From contig NZ_CP104285.1 of assembly GCF_025244905.1 (NCBI RefSeq), positions 2,914,001-2,978,000 on the forward strand: 64,000 nt of DNA, given 5' to 3'. Position numbers and translations under genes: made by a program. This DNA is from Enterobacter mori. Lineage in GTDB: Bacteria; Pseudomonadota; Gammaproteobacteria; Enterobacterales; Enterobacteriaceae. Of the stretch, positions 35,779-45,800 are shown in pieces (position 1 is the first letter of the stretch; each line of letters opens with the position of its first letter). The notes under the pieces are model-generated. The model saw only the letters and a program-made list of their open reading frames with translations. It made no database searches and was not told the origin of the DNA.

Positions 35779-36696
35779 TCAACTCACGAGCTGGAGTTCA
35801 CGGTTCTCAAGCGACGGCTTGCTGACCAGCGACATCAAAATCTCTTTTACCGCCTGCGCCTGCGGCGACAGCGATCCGCGTGCGGACATGTTCAGCGACA
35901 GCGGCAGGCTCATTGAAGGCGTGGTGATGCGCGCCATCCAGCCGTTTGCCGCACTGCACAGCGAGCGGGCGGCGGACTCCGGCAGAACCGTTACGCCCAT
36001 TCCGCTGGCAATCGCTGCCGTCAGCGTGGAAATAGAATCAATTTCGCCAATAATTTTGGCCGTCAGGCGGCGCAGGGAGAACGCTTCATCCACGCGCACG
36101 CGCACCGCGCTGTAATCGCGCGGCAGGAAGAGATTCATCTCGGCCACGGCGGTTAAATCAACGCTCTGACCCGGACAGTCGCGGGTGCCGACCAGATAAA
36201 GATCTTCTTTCAGCAGCGGCTGGCTGGTGATCCCGGCGACGGGAGAGCGATCGTAAAGGACGGCCATATCCAGTTGGCCATTGAGCAGTTTGTCATTCAG
36301 TACAGAACCGCTGTTTTCGTGCAGGTAGACCAGCACTTCAGGCAGCTCAGCGCGAACGGCCTGCAGCAGCGGCATGGTGATAGACGATGCCGCAGTTCCT
36401 GGCGCTAAACCGATGGAAACGTGCCCGCTCAGGGTCTGGCCCACGTTATTCACCGCCAGCTGCGCCTGTTCACACTGACGCAGGATAGTGCGGGCATGGG
36501 TATACAAAATTTTGCCTGCTTCTGTTGGCGTCACGCCGCGCTTGGTGCGGATCAGTAATTGCTGATCCATCTCGCCTTCCAGCGTAGCCACCTGCTGGCT
36601 CAGCGCAGGCTGCGCGATATGCAGCACTTCTGCCGCTTGAGTCAGGCTGCCGATATCGACGATTTTTACGAAGTATTTCAGTCGTCTTAAGTTCAT
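35779..36696 (-). CDS. nac: Nac, nitrogen assimilation control LysR regulator
   Basis: 305 residues, as in Klebsiella and E. coli Nac. The N-terminus MNLRRLKYFVKIVDIGSLTQAA, read in parts with helix-turn-helix HIAQPALSQQVATLE, is diagnostic. Nac couples sigma-70 genes to nitrogen limitation and needs no co-inducer. The upstream region has a sigma-54 promoter and an NtrC-like site, which supports the name. cbl follows after 96 bp. Confidence 0.97.
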   Translation of the reverse strand: MNLRRLKYFVKIVDIGSLTQAAEVLHIAQPALSQQVATLEGEMDQQLLIRTKRGVTPTEAGKILYTHARTILRQCEQAQLAVNNVGQTLSGHVSIGLAPGTAASSITMPLLQAVRAELPEVLVYLHENSGSVLNDKLLNGQLDMAVLYDRSPVAGITSQPLLKEDLYLVGTRDCPGQSVDLTAVAEMNLFLPRDYSAVRVRVDEAFSLRRLTAKIIGEIDSISTLTAAIASGMGVTVLPESAARSLCSAANGWMARITTPSMSLPLSLNMSARGSLSPQAQAVKEILMSLVSKPSLENRELQLVS

Positions 36697-36753
36697 TTTG
36701 CCCCCTGTTCAAAAAAACTGTGCCGGAACCGGCTGTCGTTGTTGAACTGGTTT

Positions 36754-36769
36754 TGCAATATGAATGCCA
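36754..36769 (-). promoter_or_regulatory. Sigma-54 promoter of nac
   Basis: On the minus strand TGGCATTCATATTGCA matches the sigma-54 -24/-12 pattern (TGGC, then TTGC at the right spacing). It lies 57 bp before the nac ATG. nac is known to be sigma-54 dependent in Klebsiella and E. coli. This and the NtrC-like site account for most of the signal in the 320-bp gap 36697-37016, which otherwise holds the tRNA-Asn promoter. Confidence 0.88.
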
Positions 36770-36885
36770 GTTTTGCCCGGCGGTCTGATTTGTTGCTAAG
36801 CGGCTGAAAATAAGGAAAGCTAATCATGGATGGGGGTTTATTGACTGAAACAGCGGTTTATGATCTGCCCCATTAGAGGTATGTT

Positions 36886-36902
36886 CGCACCATGACGGTG
36901 CA
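36886..36902 (-). promoter_or_regulatory. NtrC binding site upstream of nac
   Basis: On the minus strand, TGCACC, 5 bases, GGTGCG: a 17-base near-perfect NtrC dyad (consensus TGCAC...GTGCA) about 120-130 bp upstream of the -12 element. Only one such site was seen, fitting an enhancer with a single strong site. Confidence 0.78.
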
Positions 36903-36969
36903 TTACGTTGGCAAAAGCGCCACTTTGCTGATTTTGTCAGCAAACGATCAAAACGTGTTGATCCATCCT

Positions 36970-36998
36970 TTGACAAGGCGAACGCAGGTCGATAATAT
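36970..36998 (+). promoter_or_regulatory. Promoter of tRNA-Asn copy 2
   Basis: TTGACA (36970-36975), 17-bp spacer, TAATAT (36993-36998), then a GC-rich discriminator. It differs from the copy 1 promoter by very few bases. Confidence 0.85.
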
Positions 36999-37016
36999 GC
37001 GCCCCGTTCACACGAT

Positions 37017-37092
37017 TCCTCTGTAGTTCAGTCGGTAGAACGGCGGACTGTTAATCCGTATGTCACTGGTTCGAGTCCAGTCAGAGGAGCCA
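37017..37092 (+). tRNA. asnV: tRNA-Asn(GUU) copy 2
   Basis: 76 nt, identical to copy 1, with anticodon GTT and encoded CCA. The position between nac and ldtA is that of asnV in K-12, so the symbol is taken from context. Confidence 0.97.
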
Positions 37093-37098
37093 AATTTG

Positions 37099-37126
37099 AA
37101 AAGCCTGCTTTTAAAGCAGGCTTTTT
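37099..37126 (+). terminator. Terminator of tRNA-Asn copy 2
   Basis: Same hairpin and T-run as copy 1, 6 bp after the CCA. Confidence 0.9.
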
Positions 37127-37148
37127 GCTTTTCTAAATCTGGAAAATT

Positions 37149-37216
37149 GTCGGGTGGCGGCTTCGCCTTACCCGACCTACGGGACTGTAGGCCCGGTAAG
37201 CGCAGCGCCACCGGGC
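37149..37216. repeat. REP element (68 bp, two facing units)
   Basis: GTCGGGTGGCGGCTTCGCC ... CCGGTAAGCGCAGCGCCACC-type sequence with two opposing GC-rich palindromic units joined by CTACGGGACTGTAG. It is identical in reverse complement, 68 of 68 bases, to 52339-52406. A shorter relative lies at 59855-59909. Confidence 0.88.
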
Positions 37217-37225
37217 GAAAAGGCT

Positions 37226-38122
37226 TCACATGCCAATCTTAACCGGCATCCCCGACCGTCGTTCCAGTTCAGCGCCCGCCCCCTCGTTTATCAACTGCGT
37301 CCGCTGCGCGGTCGAAATGGGCAGAGGCACTTTCCGGGTTGATTCAAATTCCGCACGGTTACGTGATAACGGCTCGTGAACCTCAACCCAGCGGCTACCG
37401 TCCGGCTCGGTAGTCACTTTAACCGGCCGATCGATAAGCTGCACGCGGGTGCCTACGGGCACGTTATCGAAAAGGTATTTGATGTCGTTATTACGCAGAC
37501 GAATACAGCCCTGGCTCACCCGTAACCCGATGCCGAAATTCGAGTTTGTGCCGTGAATGGCATAGAGTCTGCCGATATAAATCGCATACAGCCCCATCGG
37601 GTTATCCGGCCCGGCGGGCACGAACGCAGGAAGCGTTTTCCCCTCTGCCGCATAGGCACGGCGCGTGTTCGGCGTCGGAGACCAGGTAGGCCCCTCCTGC
37701 TTAAGCTCAACGACCGTCACCCAATTACGCGGGGTTTCGCGCCCGGCCTGACCGATGCCGATGGGCAGCACTTCAACGGTATTGCTGCCCGGCGGATAAT
37801 AGTAGAGACGCATTTCCGCCACGTTAACGACAATCCCCTCGCGGACCGTGTCGGGCAAAATCAGCTGCTGGGGGATGGTTAAGGTCGTTCCGGCTTTTGG
37901 TAAAAAAGGATCCACGCCCGGGTTCGCTTCCAGCAGGTTGCTCAGCCCCAGACCGTACTGCGCGGCAAAGGCTTCCAGAGGCAGCGTGTTGCCTTCGGGA
38001 ACGGTGATGATAATCGGGCTTCCCACCAGACGACTGCCTTCCGGCGGGAGTGAATAGGTTACGGCAAACGCACCGGGAACAGCGGCGCACAGCGTAAGGA
38101 CAAACCAGGTCAGTCGAATCAT
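37226..38122 (-). CDS. ldtA: LdtA (ErfK), L,D-transpeptidase
   Basis: 298 residues (E. coli 310). Signal peptide about 1-20 (ends AFA-V), then a LysM-like segment ([31 protein letters not shown], in parts) and the YkuD catalytic domain with the active-site Cys in [13 protein letters not shown] and the upstream His in [12 protein letters not shown]. It attaches Braun lipoprotein to peptidoglycan. It lies directly after tRNA-Asn copy 2, as in K-12, and is convergent with it. Confidence 0.96.
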   Translation of the reverse strand: MIRLTWFVLTLCAAVPGAFAVTYSLPPEGSRLVGSPIIITVPEGNTLPLEAFAAQYGLGLSNLLEANPGVDPFLPKAGTTLTIPQQLILPDTVREGIVVNVAEMRLYYYPPGSNTVEVLPIGIGQAGRETPRNWVTVVELKQEGPTWSPTPNTRRAYAAEGKTLPAFVPAGPDNPMGLYAIYIGRLYAIHGTNSNFGIGLRVSQGCIRLRNNDIKYLFDNVPVGTRVQLIDRPVKVTTEPDGSRWVEVHEPLSRNRAEFESTRKVPLPISTAQRTQLINEGAGAELERRSGMPVKIGM

Positions 38123-38183
38123 AGTTTCCTGTGCTCATAAAAAGAGAAAGCCTGGCTCAGGCAGGCTTTCTCAGTTTACGCTA

Positions 38184-40877
38184 TCACGCCTCGGTTTTGC
38201 GCCACCTGCGCGTCAGTACTTTTTCCGCCTCGACAATAAGGAACATCACAAAACCAATCAGGAAGGTGATGACCCAGTAGCGGAACGGCAGCGCTTCGGT
38301 GCCAAACAGCATCTGCATGAACGGTGCGTAAATGATCAGAAGCTGTAACGCCAGCAGTACGCCGCTCACGATCCAAATCCCTTTGTTCGCCAGCAGGCCT
38401 TTACTCAGCGAGAAGCCGTCATTAACGCGGCAGTTGAGCATATAGAACCACTGCGCAGTGACCAGAGTTTGCAGCAGCACGGTGCGGATAAATTCCGCCG
38501 AATAGCCGCGCGGCTGTAGCCAGGCTTCCAGCACGAAGGCGCTGATGGCAATCATCAGACCGACAAACACCACGCGCCAGATGGCATAGCCGTCCATCAC
38601 ATGGAGATTCGCCTTTCTGGGTGGCCGGTTCATGATGTCCTTCTCACCCGCTTCAAACGCCAGGCCAAACGACAGCGTTGCCGACGTCGCCATGTTCATC
38701 CACAGGATCAGGACCGGCGTTAGCGGGATCAGGTTCCCCGCCAGCAGCGCGATGATGATCAGCAGAGCCTGCGCGATGTTGCTGGGGATAACGAACAGAA
38801 TGGTCTTTTTCAGGTTATCGTAAACCCGACGTCCCTCGTGCACCGCACTGGCAATGGTGGCAAAGTTGTCATCCGTTAACACCATGTCGGCGGCTTCCTT
38901 GGTAACTTCCGTCCCCTTAATCCCCATGGCGATACCCACGTCCGCCCGCTTGAGCGCTGGGGCATCATTTACGCCATCCCCGGTCATGCCCACCACTTCC
39001 TGTTTACTTTGCAGGGCCTGCACAAGGCGGAATTTATCCTCCGGGCTGGTTCGGGCGAAAATATCATACTGCTGCGCGGCATCGCTCAGCTGCCGATCGT
39101 CCATCGCCTCCAGCTCACGTCCGGTGATAGCGCTTGCCGCGTTACCAATCCCCAGCATTTGCCCGATGCTCATTGCCGTTTGCGGGTGGTCGCCGGTGAT
39201 CATTTTCACGCGGATCCCGGCCTGCAGACAGTCGGCAATGGCGGTAATAGCCTCCGGACGCGGCGGATCCATCATTCCTGCAATACCGAGCAGGATCACG
39301 CCATCCTGCAGGTCCGGGTGATCCAGCTCGCGTTGTCCCTCGTGGGCAGGTTTCCAGGCCGCAGCCACCATGCGCAACCCTTCCCGGGCATACTCCTCAA
39401 TCTTCCCTTCCCAGTAAGGCTGATCGAACGGCTGCTGTCCGTCATTCGTCTGCTGGTACTGGCAGAGACGGAACAGGACGTCCGGCGCGCCGGTAATTAA
39501 AATCACCTCTTCATCACCCAGCCGGTACAGCGTGGACATATATTTATACTGCGAATCAAACGGGATTTTACTGCGCATTTCGGTATCGAGCGGTGGGAGC
39601 GGAATTTTCGCCGCCAGCACCTTCAGCGCGCCCTCGGTTGGTCCCCCGGTGATTTTCCACAGTCCCTGCTCGTCTTTGATCAGCTGGCTGTCATTACAGA
39701 GGTCAATAGTGCGCAGATAGCGCTCCAGCAGGGAACCCTGCGTCACGCTGACGGGCGTTGGGTCATCTACGGGGTGAATATTCCCCACCGGTTCGTAGCT
39801 GTCGCCCTCCACGCGATAGGTTGTGTCAGCGGTAATCACCGCTTTGACCGTCATTTCATTCATCGTCAGGGTGCCGGTTTTATCCGAGCAGATGACCGTC
39901 ATCGCCCCCAGCGTTTCCACCGTGGGCAGCTTGCGAATGATGGCCTTGCGACGCGCCATGGCCTGTACGCCAAGCGAAAGGATAATGGAAATGATGGCCG
40001 GCAGACCTTCCGGCACGGCGGCAACGGCGAGGCTAATAAGCGACAGCACCAGTTCAGAAACCGGCATATCCCGGAACAGGAGGCTAAAGACAAACAGCAC
40101 CACCATCATCACCAGGATAGTGATGAAGATGGTCTTACCGAGCTTATCCATCTGCACCATCAGCGGCGTGCGGTGCTTTTCAATGTCGGACATCATCTGA
40201 TTGATGTGACCCAGCTCGGTCTCGCCCCCGGTTGCCACCACCACGCCTTTACCGCCGCCGGAGCTGACGGTGGTGCCTGAGTAGAGCAGATTATACCGGT
40301 CACCTAAAGGCAGTTCCCCGCTTAACGCATCGCTGTTTTTCTCAACAACGGTGGATTCGCCGGTCAGGATGGCCTCCTCCACGCGCAGGTTATGCGCTTC
40401 AATCACGCGCAGGTCCGCAGGGATACGATCCCCGGCGCGGATCACCACGATATCCCCCGGGACCAGCGCCGTGGTGGGGATCGTTTCATGATTCCCCTGT
40501 CGTACCACCACGGCTTCGCTGGAGAGCATATTGCGAATACTCTGCAGTGATTTTTCAGCATTGCTCTCCTGAATATGACCAATCAGGGCGTTGATGATGG
40601 CAACCCCAAGGATGACAAACATGTCCACCCAGTGGCCCATAAAGAGCTTAAGCAACGCGGCCACCAGCAGAACGTAAATCAACACATCGTTAAAATGCGC
40701 CAGGAAGCGCAGCCAGGCAGGTTTGCCCTTTTTTTGCGGTAACGCATTCTCACCATGCTGCTGAAGTCGGGCGGATGCCTCAGTGCCGCTAAGGCCTTCC
40801 AGGGTGGAGTGGATATTCGACAGGGTTTCGTCAACGGTTTGTTGATAATACGGACGTTCAGGTTTTCCTGTTTTCAT
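38184..40877 (-). CDS. Cation-transporting P-type ATPase (P2-like)
   Basis: 897 residues. An N-terminal cation-ATPase domain (about 10-80), the TGES actuator motif (ILTGESTVVEK), the phosphorylated Asp332 in DKTGTLT, and the hinge TGDGVNDAPALKRADVG are all present. M4 carries PEGLPA as in Ca2+/Mn2+ and Na+ pumps; M6 has WMNMATSATL in place of the NxxTDxxPA of SERCA/PMR1. The transported ion is therefore not clear. It lies 47 bp downstream of the Usp gene, leftward, probably co-transcribed. It has no counterpart at this position in K-12. Confidence 0.9.
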   Translation of the reverse strand: MKTGKPERPYYQQTVDETLSNIHSTLEGLSGTEASARLQQHGENALPQKKGKPAWLRFLAHFNDVLIYVLLVAALLKLFMGHWVDMFVILGVAIINALIGHIQESNAEKSLQSIRNMLSSEAVVVRQGNHETIPTTALVPGDIVVIRAGDRIPADLRVIEAHNLRVEEAILTGESTVVEKNSDALSGELPLGDRYNLLYSGTTVSSGGGKGVVVATGGETELGHINQMMSDIEKHRTPLMVQMDKLGKTIFITILVMMVVLFVFSLLFRDMPVSELVLSLISLAVAAVPEGLPAIISIILSLGVQAMARRKAIIRKLPTVETLGAMTVICSDKTGTLTMNEMTVKAVITADTTYRVEGDSYEPVGNIHPVDDPTPVSVTQGSLLERYLRTIDLCNDSQLIKDEQGLWKITGGPTEGALKVLAAKIPLPPLDTEMRSKIPFDSQYKYMSTLYRLGDEEVILITGAPDVLFRLCQYQQTNDGQQPFDQPYWEGKIEEYAREGLRMVAAAWKPAHEGQRELDHPDLQDGVILLGIAGMMDPPRPEAITAIADCLQAGIRVKMITGDHPQTAMSIGQMLGIGNAASAITGRELEAMDDRQLSDAAQQYDIFARTSPEDKFRLVQALQSKQEVVGMTGDGVNDAPALKRADVGIAMGIKGTEVTKEAADMVLTDDNFATIASAVHEGRRVYDNLKKTILFVIPSNIAQALLIIIALLAGNLIPLTPVLILWMNMATSATLSFGLAFEAGEKDIMNRPPRKANLHVMDGYAIWRVVFVGLMIAISAFVLEAWLQPRGYSAEFIRTVLLQTLVTAQWFYMLNCRVNDGFSLSKGLLANKGIWIVSGVLLALQLLIIYAPFMQMLFGTEALPFRYWVITFLIGFVMFLIVEAEKVLTRRWRKTEA

Positions 40878-40924
40878 CGTTCCTTCCTCAGGTTCAATTC
40901 AGAAATCACCTTGCTTTTATGTAA

Positions 40925-41356
40925 TTAACGAATAACGAAAACAGGAACATGGGCGTAACGAACAATACTCGCCGCCTCCGATCCTAACAAATGGGTTTGA
41001 ATATTGGGATTTCTGGAGCCGACAATAATCGCGCCGACAGCAAGTTCATCCGCCAGCTTAATAACCTCATCACGAACGTTCCCGCTACGGACATGGAGAT
41101 GAACACGTTCTTCTGGCAGATTCAATTTTTTGACCAGGTCAGATAGCTTTTCTTTCGAATTATTAATCATATATTCATCCATTTTGCGCGCATCTGAAAT
41201 AAAACCACGCGTCAGTTCGGCTGAAAATTTGGGCATGACGTGCAGCAAATGAATGTCACCCGATGCACTTTGCGCCAGAAACTGTGCATGCTGCAACGCT
41301 TTATCCGCCAGGCTTGTCTCGTAGACATCCACCGGAACGAGAATGTTTTTATACAT
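40925..41356 (-). CDS. Universal stress protein (UspF/UspG-like)
   Basis: 143 residues from the ATG at 41356 (AAGGA about 8 bases upstream); the longer frame to 41410 is rejected because the Usp fold begins at MYKNILVPVDVYE. The ATP-binding loop GSRNPNIQTHLLGSEAASIVRYAHVPV is the G-2x-G-9x-G(S/T) type. Small Usp proteins help survival in stress and often accompany cation transporters. It is the first gene of the leftward Usp-ATPase pair. Confidence 0.88.
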   Translation of the reverse strand: MYKNILVPVDVYETSLADKALQHAQFLAQSASGDIHLLHVMPKFSAELTRGFISDARKMDEYMINNSKEKLSDLVKKLNLPEERVHLHVRSGNVRDEVIKLADELAVGAIIVGSRNPNIQTHLLGSEAASIVRYAHVPVFVIR

Positions 41357-41584
41357 ATCGAGCATCCTTTTTATAACCAACACGAGAGTGAATGAAGCAA
41401 AAAATCGCATTAAATGCAGGGGGTTGCCCTTAATGCCAGTTACGATAAAAAGAGATGGATAATATTAAACGTAGCACAGGAATATCAGGTTTAGCGCTTC
41501 CCCACTGATATTGGTTATTTAACATTTATCTTTTCGCCGACTATGCTCATAGTCAGCCACCGCTTCCGACTCATGGAGGAATGT

Positions 41585-41695
41585 ATGTATGGTTTAAGCC
41601 TGATCCGACTGGGTATGTTTATTGCCCTTGCCATTATCGCCAGCACGGCGATTGGTTTATTTACCTATATGGTCGTCACTGTTCTGGCAGAATAG
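41585..41695 (+). CDS. Small predicted membrane protein, 36 residues
   Basis: ATG at 41585 with GGAGGA ending 4 bases upstream and a TAG at 41693. The translation has a short N-terminus with one Arg, then an uninterrupted hydrophobic helix (MFIALAIIASTAIGLF and onward to MVVTVLA), ending in Glu. This is one clear transmembrane segment. It stands between the divergent Usp gene and the rightward efflux adaptor, 57 bp before the latter. An overlapping ATG at 41581 in another frame gives a Pro/His-rich product and is less plausible. No family recognised. Confidence 0.6.
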   Translation: MYGLSLIRLGMFIALAIIASTAIGLFTYMVVTVLAE

Positions 41696-41752
41696 TGTCA
41701 CCCCCTGCCAGGTTATGGAATAAATAAAACAGTTATTTATTAGGGGAATACA

Positions 41753-42838
41753 GTGAACCGCTACCTCTCTCTTTTACCGTTCGTTTTGTTAACGCTCACG
41801 GCGTGCGACCCGAAACCGAAGCAAGCCGCCCCCCTGCCCAGGATGGTAAAAGTGGCGGAGGTGACGGTTCCCGGACACGCCCAGCAGCGCGTTTTTCCCG
41901 CCCGCATTGAATCGGGCGATGCCACAGACCTTTCCTTCAAGCGCGCAGGTCAAATTGAAGCGCTTGATGTACGTCAGGGCGCAGCCATCAAACAGGGGCA
42001 ACAGCTTGCCAGACTGAACGCCCGTGAAGCCCAGCAGCGGGTTAACGACAGACAAACAGCGGCGACGCTGGCTCAGAGGCAGTTCGATCGTTTCCAGACG
42101 CTGGCAGGACGGCAGGCCATTTCAAAAGCCGAGATGGACGTGCAGCGCGCGAGCCGAGATTCGGCGAATGCGGCGCTGCAGATTGCCCGTGAAGAGCTGA
42201 ACCAGATGACGCTCGTTGCTCCCTTCAGCGGGACGGCAGCCAGCGTGCACGTGCGAAACCATCAGGTTGTCTCCGCCGGTCAGCCCATTGCGACGTTAAC
42301 CCGTACCGATCTGCTGGACGTGGTGTTCAGCATTCCTGAAAACCTGTTTAAGACCTTTGATATCCGCAACGTGCAGTATCGCCCCGTGGTGAGAATCAAC
42401 GCCATGCCGGATCGTGAATTTACCGCCGTCTACAAAGAGCACTCGGGCAGCAGCGACAGCAATACCCTGACCTGGCAGGTGATACTGACCATGCCGCGGC
42501 CCGATGATTTTCCCGCCGTCGGTGGCGTGAGCGGTACGGTGACCATCAATTTAACCAACCTCCCGGCTGGCGCAGACGCTCAGGCGCTGGTCGTACCGGT
42601 TGAGGCTGTCTTTAACCCGGACAACAGCCCGCGCAATGAGCCGCACGTCTGGGTAGTGGCGGGAGAAGGCGACACGCTCCATCTTGAAGACCGCAAGGTC
42701 AGCGTGGGGCAAGTGAGTACCGAAGGCGTGGTGATCACCAGCGGGCTTAAGGCGGGCGAGCGCGTGGTGGCCGCAGGCGTTGGGGAGCTCCATGCTAACC
42801 AGCCGGTGCGTATCTGGACGCGTGAACGGGGACTGTAA
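41753..42838 (+). CDS. RND efflux periplasmic adaptor (lipoprotein, HlyD/AcrA type)
   Basis: 361 residues with a GTG start behind AGGGG. An N-terminal lipobox LTAC (about residue 19) makes it a lipoprotein. A barrel-sandwich hybrid domain with the lipoyl-like segment FKRAGQIEALDVRQGAAIKQGQ, read in parts, a helical hairpin (about 90-140) and the beta-barrel/MP domains follow, as in AcrA/MexA adaptors. It is stop-start coupled to the RND gene. No outer-membrane channel gene is present here, so it probably borrows TolC. Confidence 0.9.
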   Translation: MNRYLSLLPFVLLTLTACDPKPKQAAPLPRMVKVAEVTVPGHAQQRVFPARIESGDATDLSFKRAGQIEALDVRQGAAIKQGQQLARLNAREAQQRVNDRQTAATLAQRQFDRFQTLAGRQAISKAEMDVQRASRDSANAALQIAREELNQMTLVAPFSGTAASVHVRNHQVVSAGQPIATLTRTDLLDVVFSIPENLFKTFDIRNVQYRPVVRINAMPDREFTAVYKEHSGSSDSNTLTWQVILTMPRPDDFPAVGGVSGTVTINLTNLPAGADAQALVVPVEAVFNPDNSPRNEPHVWVVAGEGDTLHLEDRKVSVGQVSTEGVVITSGLKAGERVVAAGVGELHANQPVRIWTRERGL

Positions 42839-45800
42839 TGGATATCTCTCGTCAATTTATTAATAACCCTGTTCGCGTCTGGCTAACGATTCTGCTGCTG
42901 GGCATCGGGGGTATTTTCGCCCTGTTGAATATCGGCAGGCTGGAAGATCCCGCCTTTACCATCAAAACCGCAGTGGTCGTCACCCACTACCCTGGCGCAT
43001 CCGCTCAGCAGGTTGAAGAAGAGGTGACGCTTCCGCTGGAGAATGCCCTTCAGCAGTTGCCTTATCTCGACAACGTAAGCTCCATCTCTTCAAACGGTCT
43101 GTCGCAAATCACCGTTAACATCGCTTCTCGCTATCACTCGAACGAGCTGCCGCAGATTTGGGATGAACTGCGCCGCCGCGTGGGCGATGCCTCGCGTCAG
43201 TTCCCGCCCGGCGTCGTCACGCCCTTTGTGAATGACGATTTCGGCGACGTGTTTGGCTTCTTCTTTGCCATTTCCGGAGATGAATTCAGTAATCCTGAGC
43301 TGGTGAGATATGCGGAGCAGCTGCGCCGCGCGTTGATTCTGGTCCCCGGCGTCGCGAAGGTCGCCATCGGCGGGGCCATTAGCCAACAGATCAACATCGA
43401 TATCTCTCTGACCAAAATGGCTGCGCGCGGCATTACGCTGAACCAGCTTTCCGCCCTGCTCAGCAGACTTAACGTCGTTTCCAGCGCCGGAGACATCACC
43501 TCCGGCACCGAATCCATTCGCCTGCACCCGACCGGTGAGTTCGAGAATCTTGATGAACTGGCGGATATCATCATCACGCCTTCCGGCACCGGGGCGGCGA
43601 CGCGACTGCGGGATATCGCCACGCTGTCGCGCGGGCTGAACGAATCGCCGGCCAGTATCTACCATGCCAACGGCAAAAAAGCCGTCACCATGGGCGTCTC
43701 GTTTATTCCCGGCGTGAACGTGATCGACGTGGGCCACGCGCTGGAGGCGAAGCTAAACCAGATGTCGGCGGAAAAACCGGCAGGCATACAGATAGACCTG
43801 TTTTACGATCAGGCCGCCGAAGTGGGCCATTCCGTTAACGGTTTTATTATTAACTTCCTGATGGCGCTGGCGATTGTCATCGGCGTGCTGCTGATCTTTA
43901 TGGGCGTACGCAGCGGGATCATCATCGCGTTTTCTCTCGCGCTCAACGTGCTGGGCACGCTGCTGATTATGTATCTGTGGGGCATTGAGCTGCAGCGCAT
44001 CTCGCTTGGGGCGCTGATTATCGCCCTCAGCATGCTGGTGGATAACGCCATCGTGATTGTCGAAGGGGTGTTGATTGCCCGACAGCAGGGCTCGCCTCTG
44101 CTGACCGCCGTGAACTACATCATCCGCCGCTCCGCCCTGCCGCTGCTGGGGGCGACGGTGATTGCCATCCTGGCGTTTGCTCCTATCGGGCTGTCGCAGG
44201 ATTCCACCGGGGAATATTGTAAATCCCTGTTCCAGGTGCTGCTGATTTCCCTGATGCTGAGCTGGTTCTCTGCGCTCACCCTCACCCCGGTGCTGATTAA
44301 GTGGTGGTTGTTTAAAAACGACAGCGCGCCGAACAACGCTGACGAGTCAGATCCTTACGACAAACGGCTCTATCGCCTTTACCAGCGCCTGCTTAACACA
44401 CTGTTGCACCATAAGGCACCGACGCTCATTGTGATGGCTGCGCTGCTGGCAGCGTCCATCTGGGGCTTCGGCGCCGTGCGGCAAAACTTTTTCCCGTCGT
44501 CAAACACGCCGATTTTCTTTGTCGACCTCTGGCTTCCCTACGGCACCGATATTAAATGGACCGAGAAAATGACCGGCGATATCGAAAAAACCATTAATGG
44601 CCAGCCGGGTGTAGAAACCACCGTCTCGACCATTGGTCAGGGAAGTATGCGCTTTATTCTGACCTACAGCGGACAGCGGCAGTACGGCAACTATGCGCAG
44701 ATCATGGTGCGCATGGACGACCAGCGCAACATCTCGGCCCTGACGCGCCACGTGGACGAGTACATCGCGCGAAACTATCCGCAGGTCAACGCCAGCACCA
44801 AACGGGTGATGTTTGGTCCCTCCGGCGACAGCGCCATTGAGGTACGCATTAAAGGTCCCGATCCTGACCGGCTGCGCCTGATTGCCAGCCAGGTAGACGA
44901 CATCCTCACCCGCGACCCGGCCACGGGCAGCGTCAGGAACGACTGGCAAAACCGTAGCAAGGTGATCCGCCCACAGTACGTTGCCGCATTAGGCCGCGAG
45001 CTTGGCGTAGATAAGCAGGACGTCGACAACGCGCTGGAGATGAATTTCTCCGGTAGCCGGGCGGGGTTGTATCGGGAAGGCAGTGACCTGCTGCCCGTAG
45101 TAGTGCGCCCGCCTGAGAGCGAACGGCTGGACGCCAATCACCTGAACAACGTGCTGGTGTGGAGCCAGACGCGGCAGCAGTATATCCCGCTAAGTAACGT
45201 CGTCAGCCGCTTCTCGCTGGAGTGGGAGGATCCGCTAATTCTGCGCCGCGACCGCTCACGGGTGCTGACGGTGCAGACGGACCCGGACCCGCTGAGCCAG
45301 CAAACCTCCGGCGATATTCTTTCCCGCGTGAAGCCGCAGATTGATGCCCTTAGCCTGCCACACGGCTACAGCATCGAGTGGGGTGGCGACGCGGAAAACT
45401 CCAGTGAAGCGCAGCAAGGGTTGTTCACTACGCTACCTCTCGGGTATCTGGTGATGTTTGTCATTACGGTTCTGATGTTCAGCTCGGTGAAAAATGCCGT
45501 CGCCATCTGGCTGACCGTACCGCTGGCATTGATTGGCGTCACGCCGGGATTTTTAATTACCGGCATTCCCTTTGGCTTTATGGCGCTGATTGGCCTGCTG
45601 AGCCTGAGCGGCATGCTGATCCGCAACGGCATTGTGCTGGTGGAAGAAATTGAGCAGCAGAAAGCGCACAGGGTACAGCACGAGGCGATCGTGTACGCCG
45701 CGACCTCGCGCCTGCGCCCTATTCTGCTCACCGCGTTTACGACCGTTCTTGGCCTGGCTCCGCTACTGCTGGACATTTTCTTCCAGAGCATGGCCGTAGT

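Larger units (their letters stand above)
36989..37216 (+). repeat. Left arm of the 229-bp inverted repeat (tRNA-Asn + terminator + REP)
   Basis: This 228-bp stretch is the reverse complement of 52339-52567 with a single one-base difference in an A-run (37143-37146 compared with the other arm). It covers the -10 region, the tRNA, its terminator and a 68-bp REP pair. The arms point at each other across 15.1 kb. Confidence 0.9.

Noticed and set aside
37149..37216. CRISPR repeat
   Set aside because: Only isolated palindromic REP units occur; no regular spacing or spacers.
41581..41694. Alternative ATG at 41581 for the small ORF
   Set aside because: The frame encodes a Pro/Cys/His-rich peptide without a membrane helix and places the start right against the GGAGGA site.
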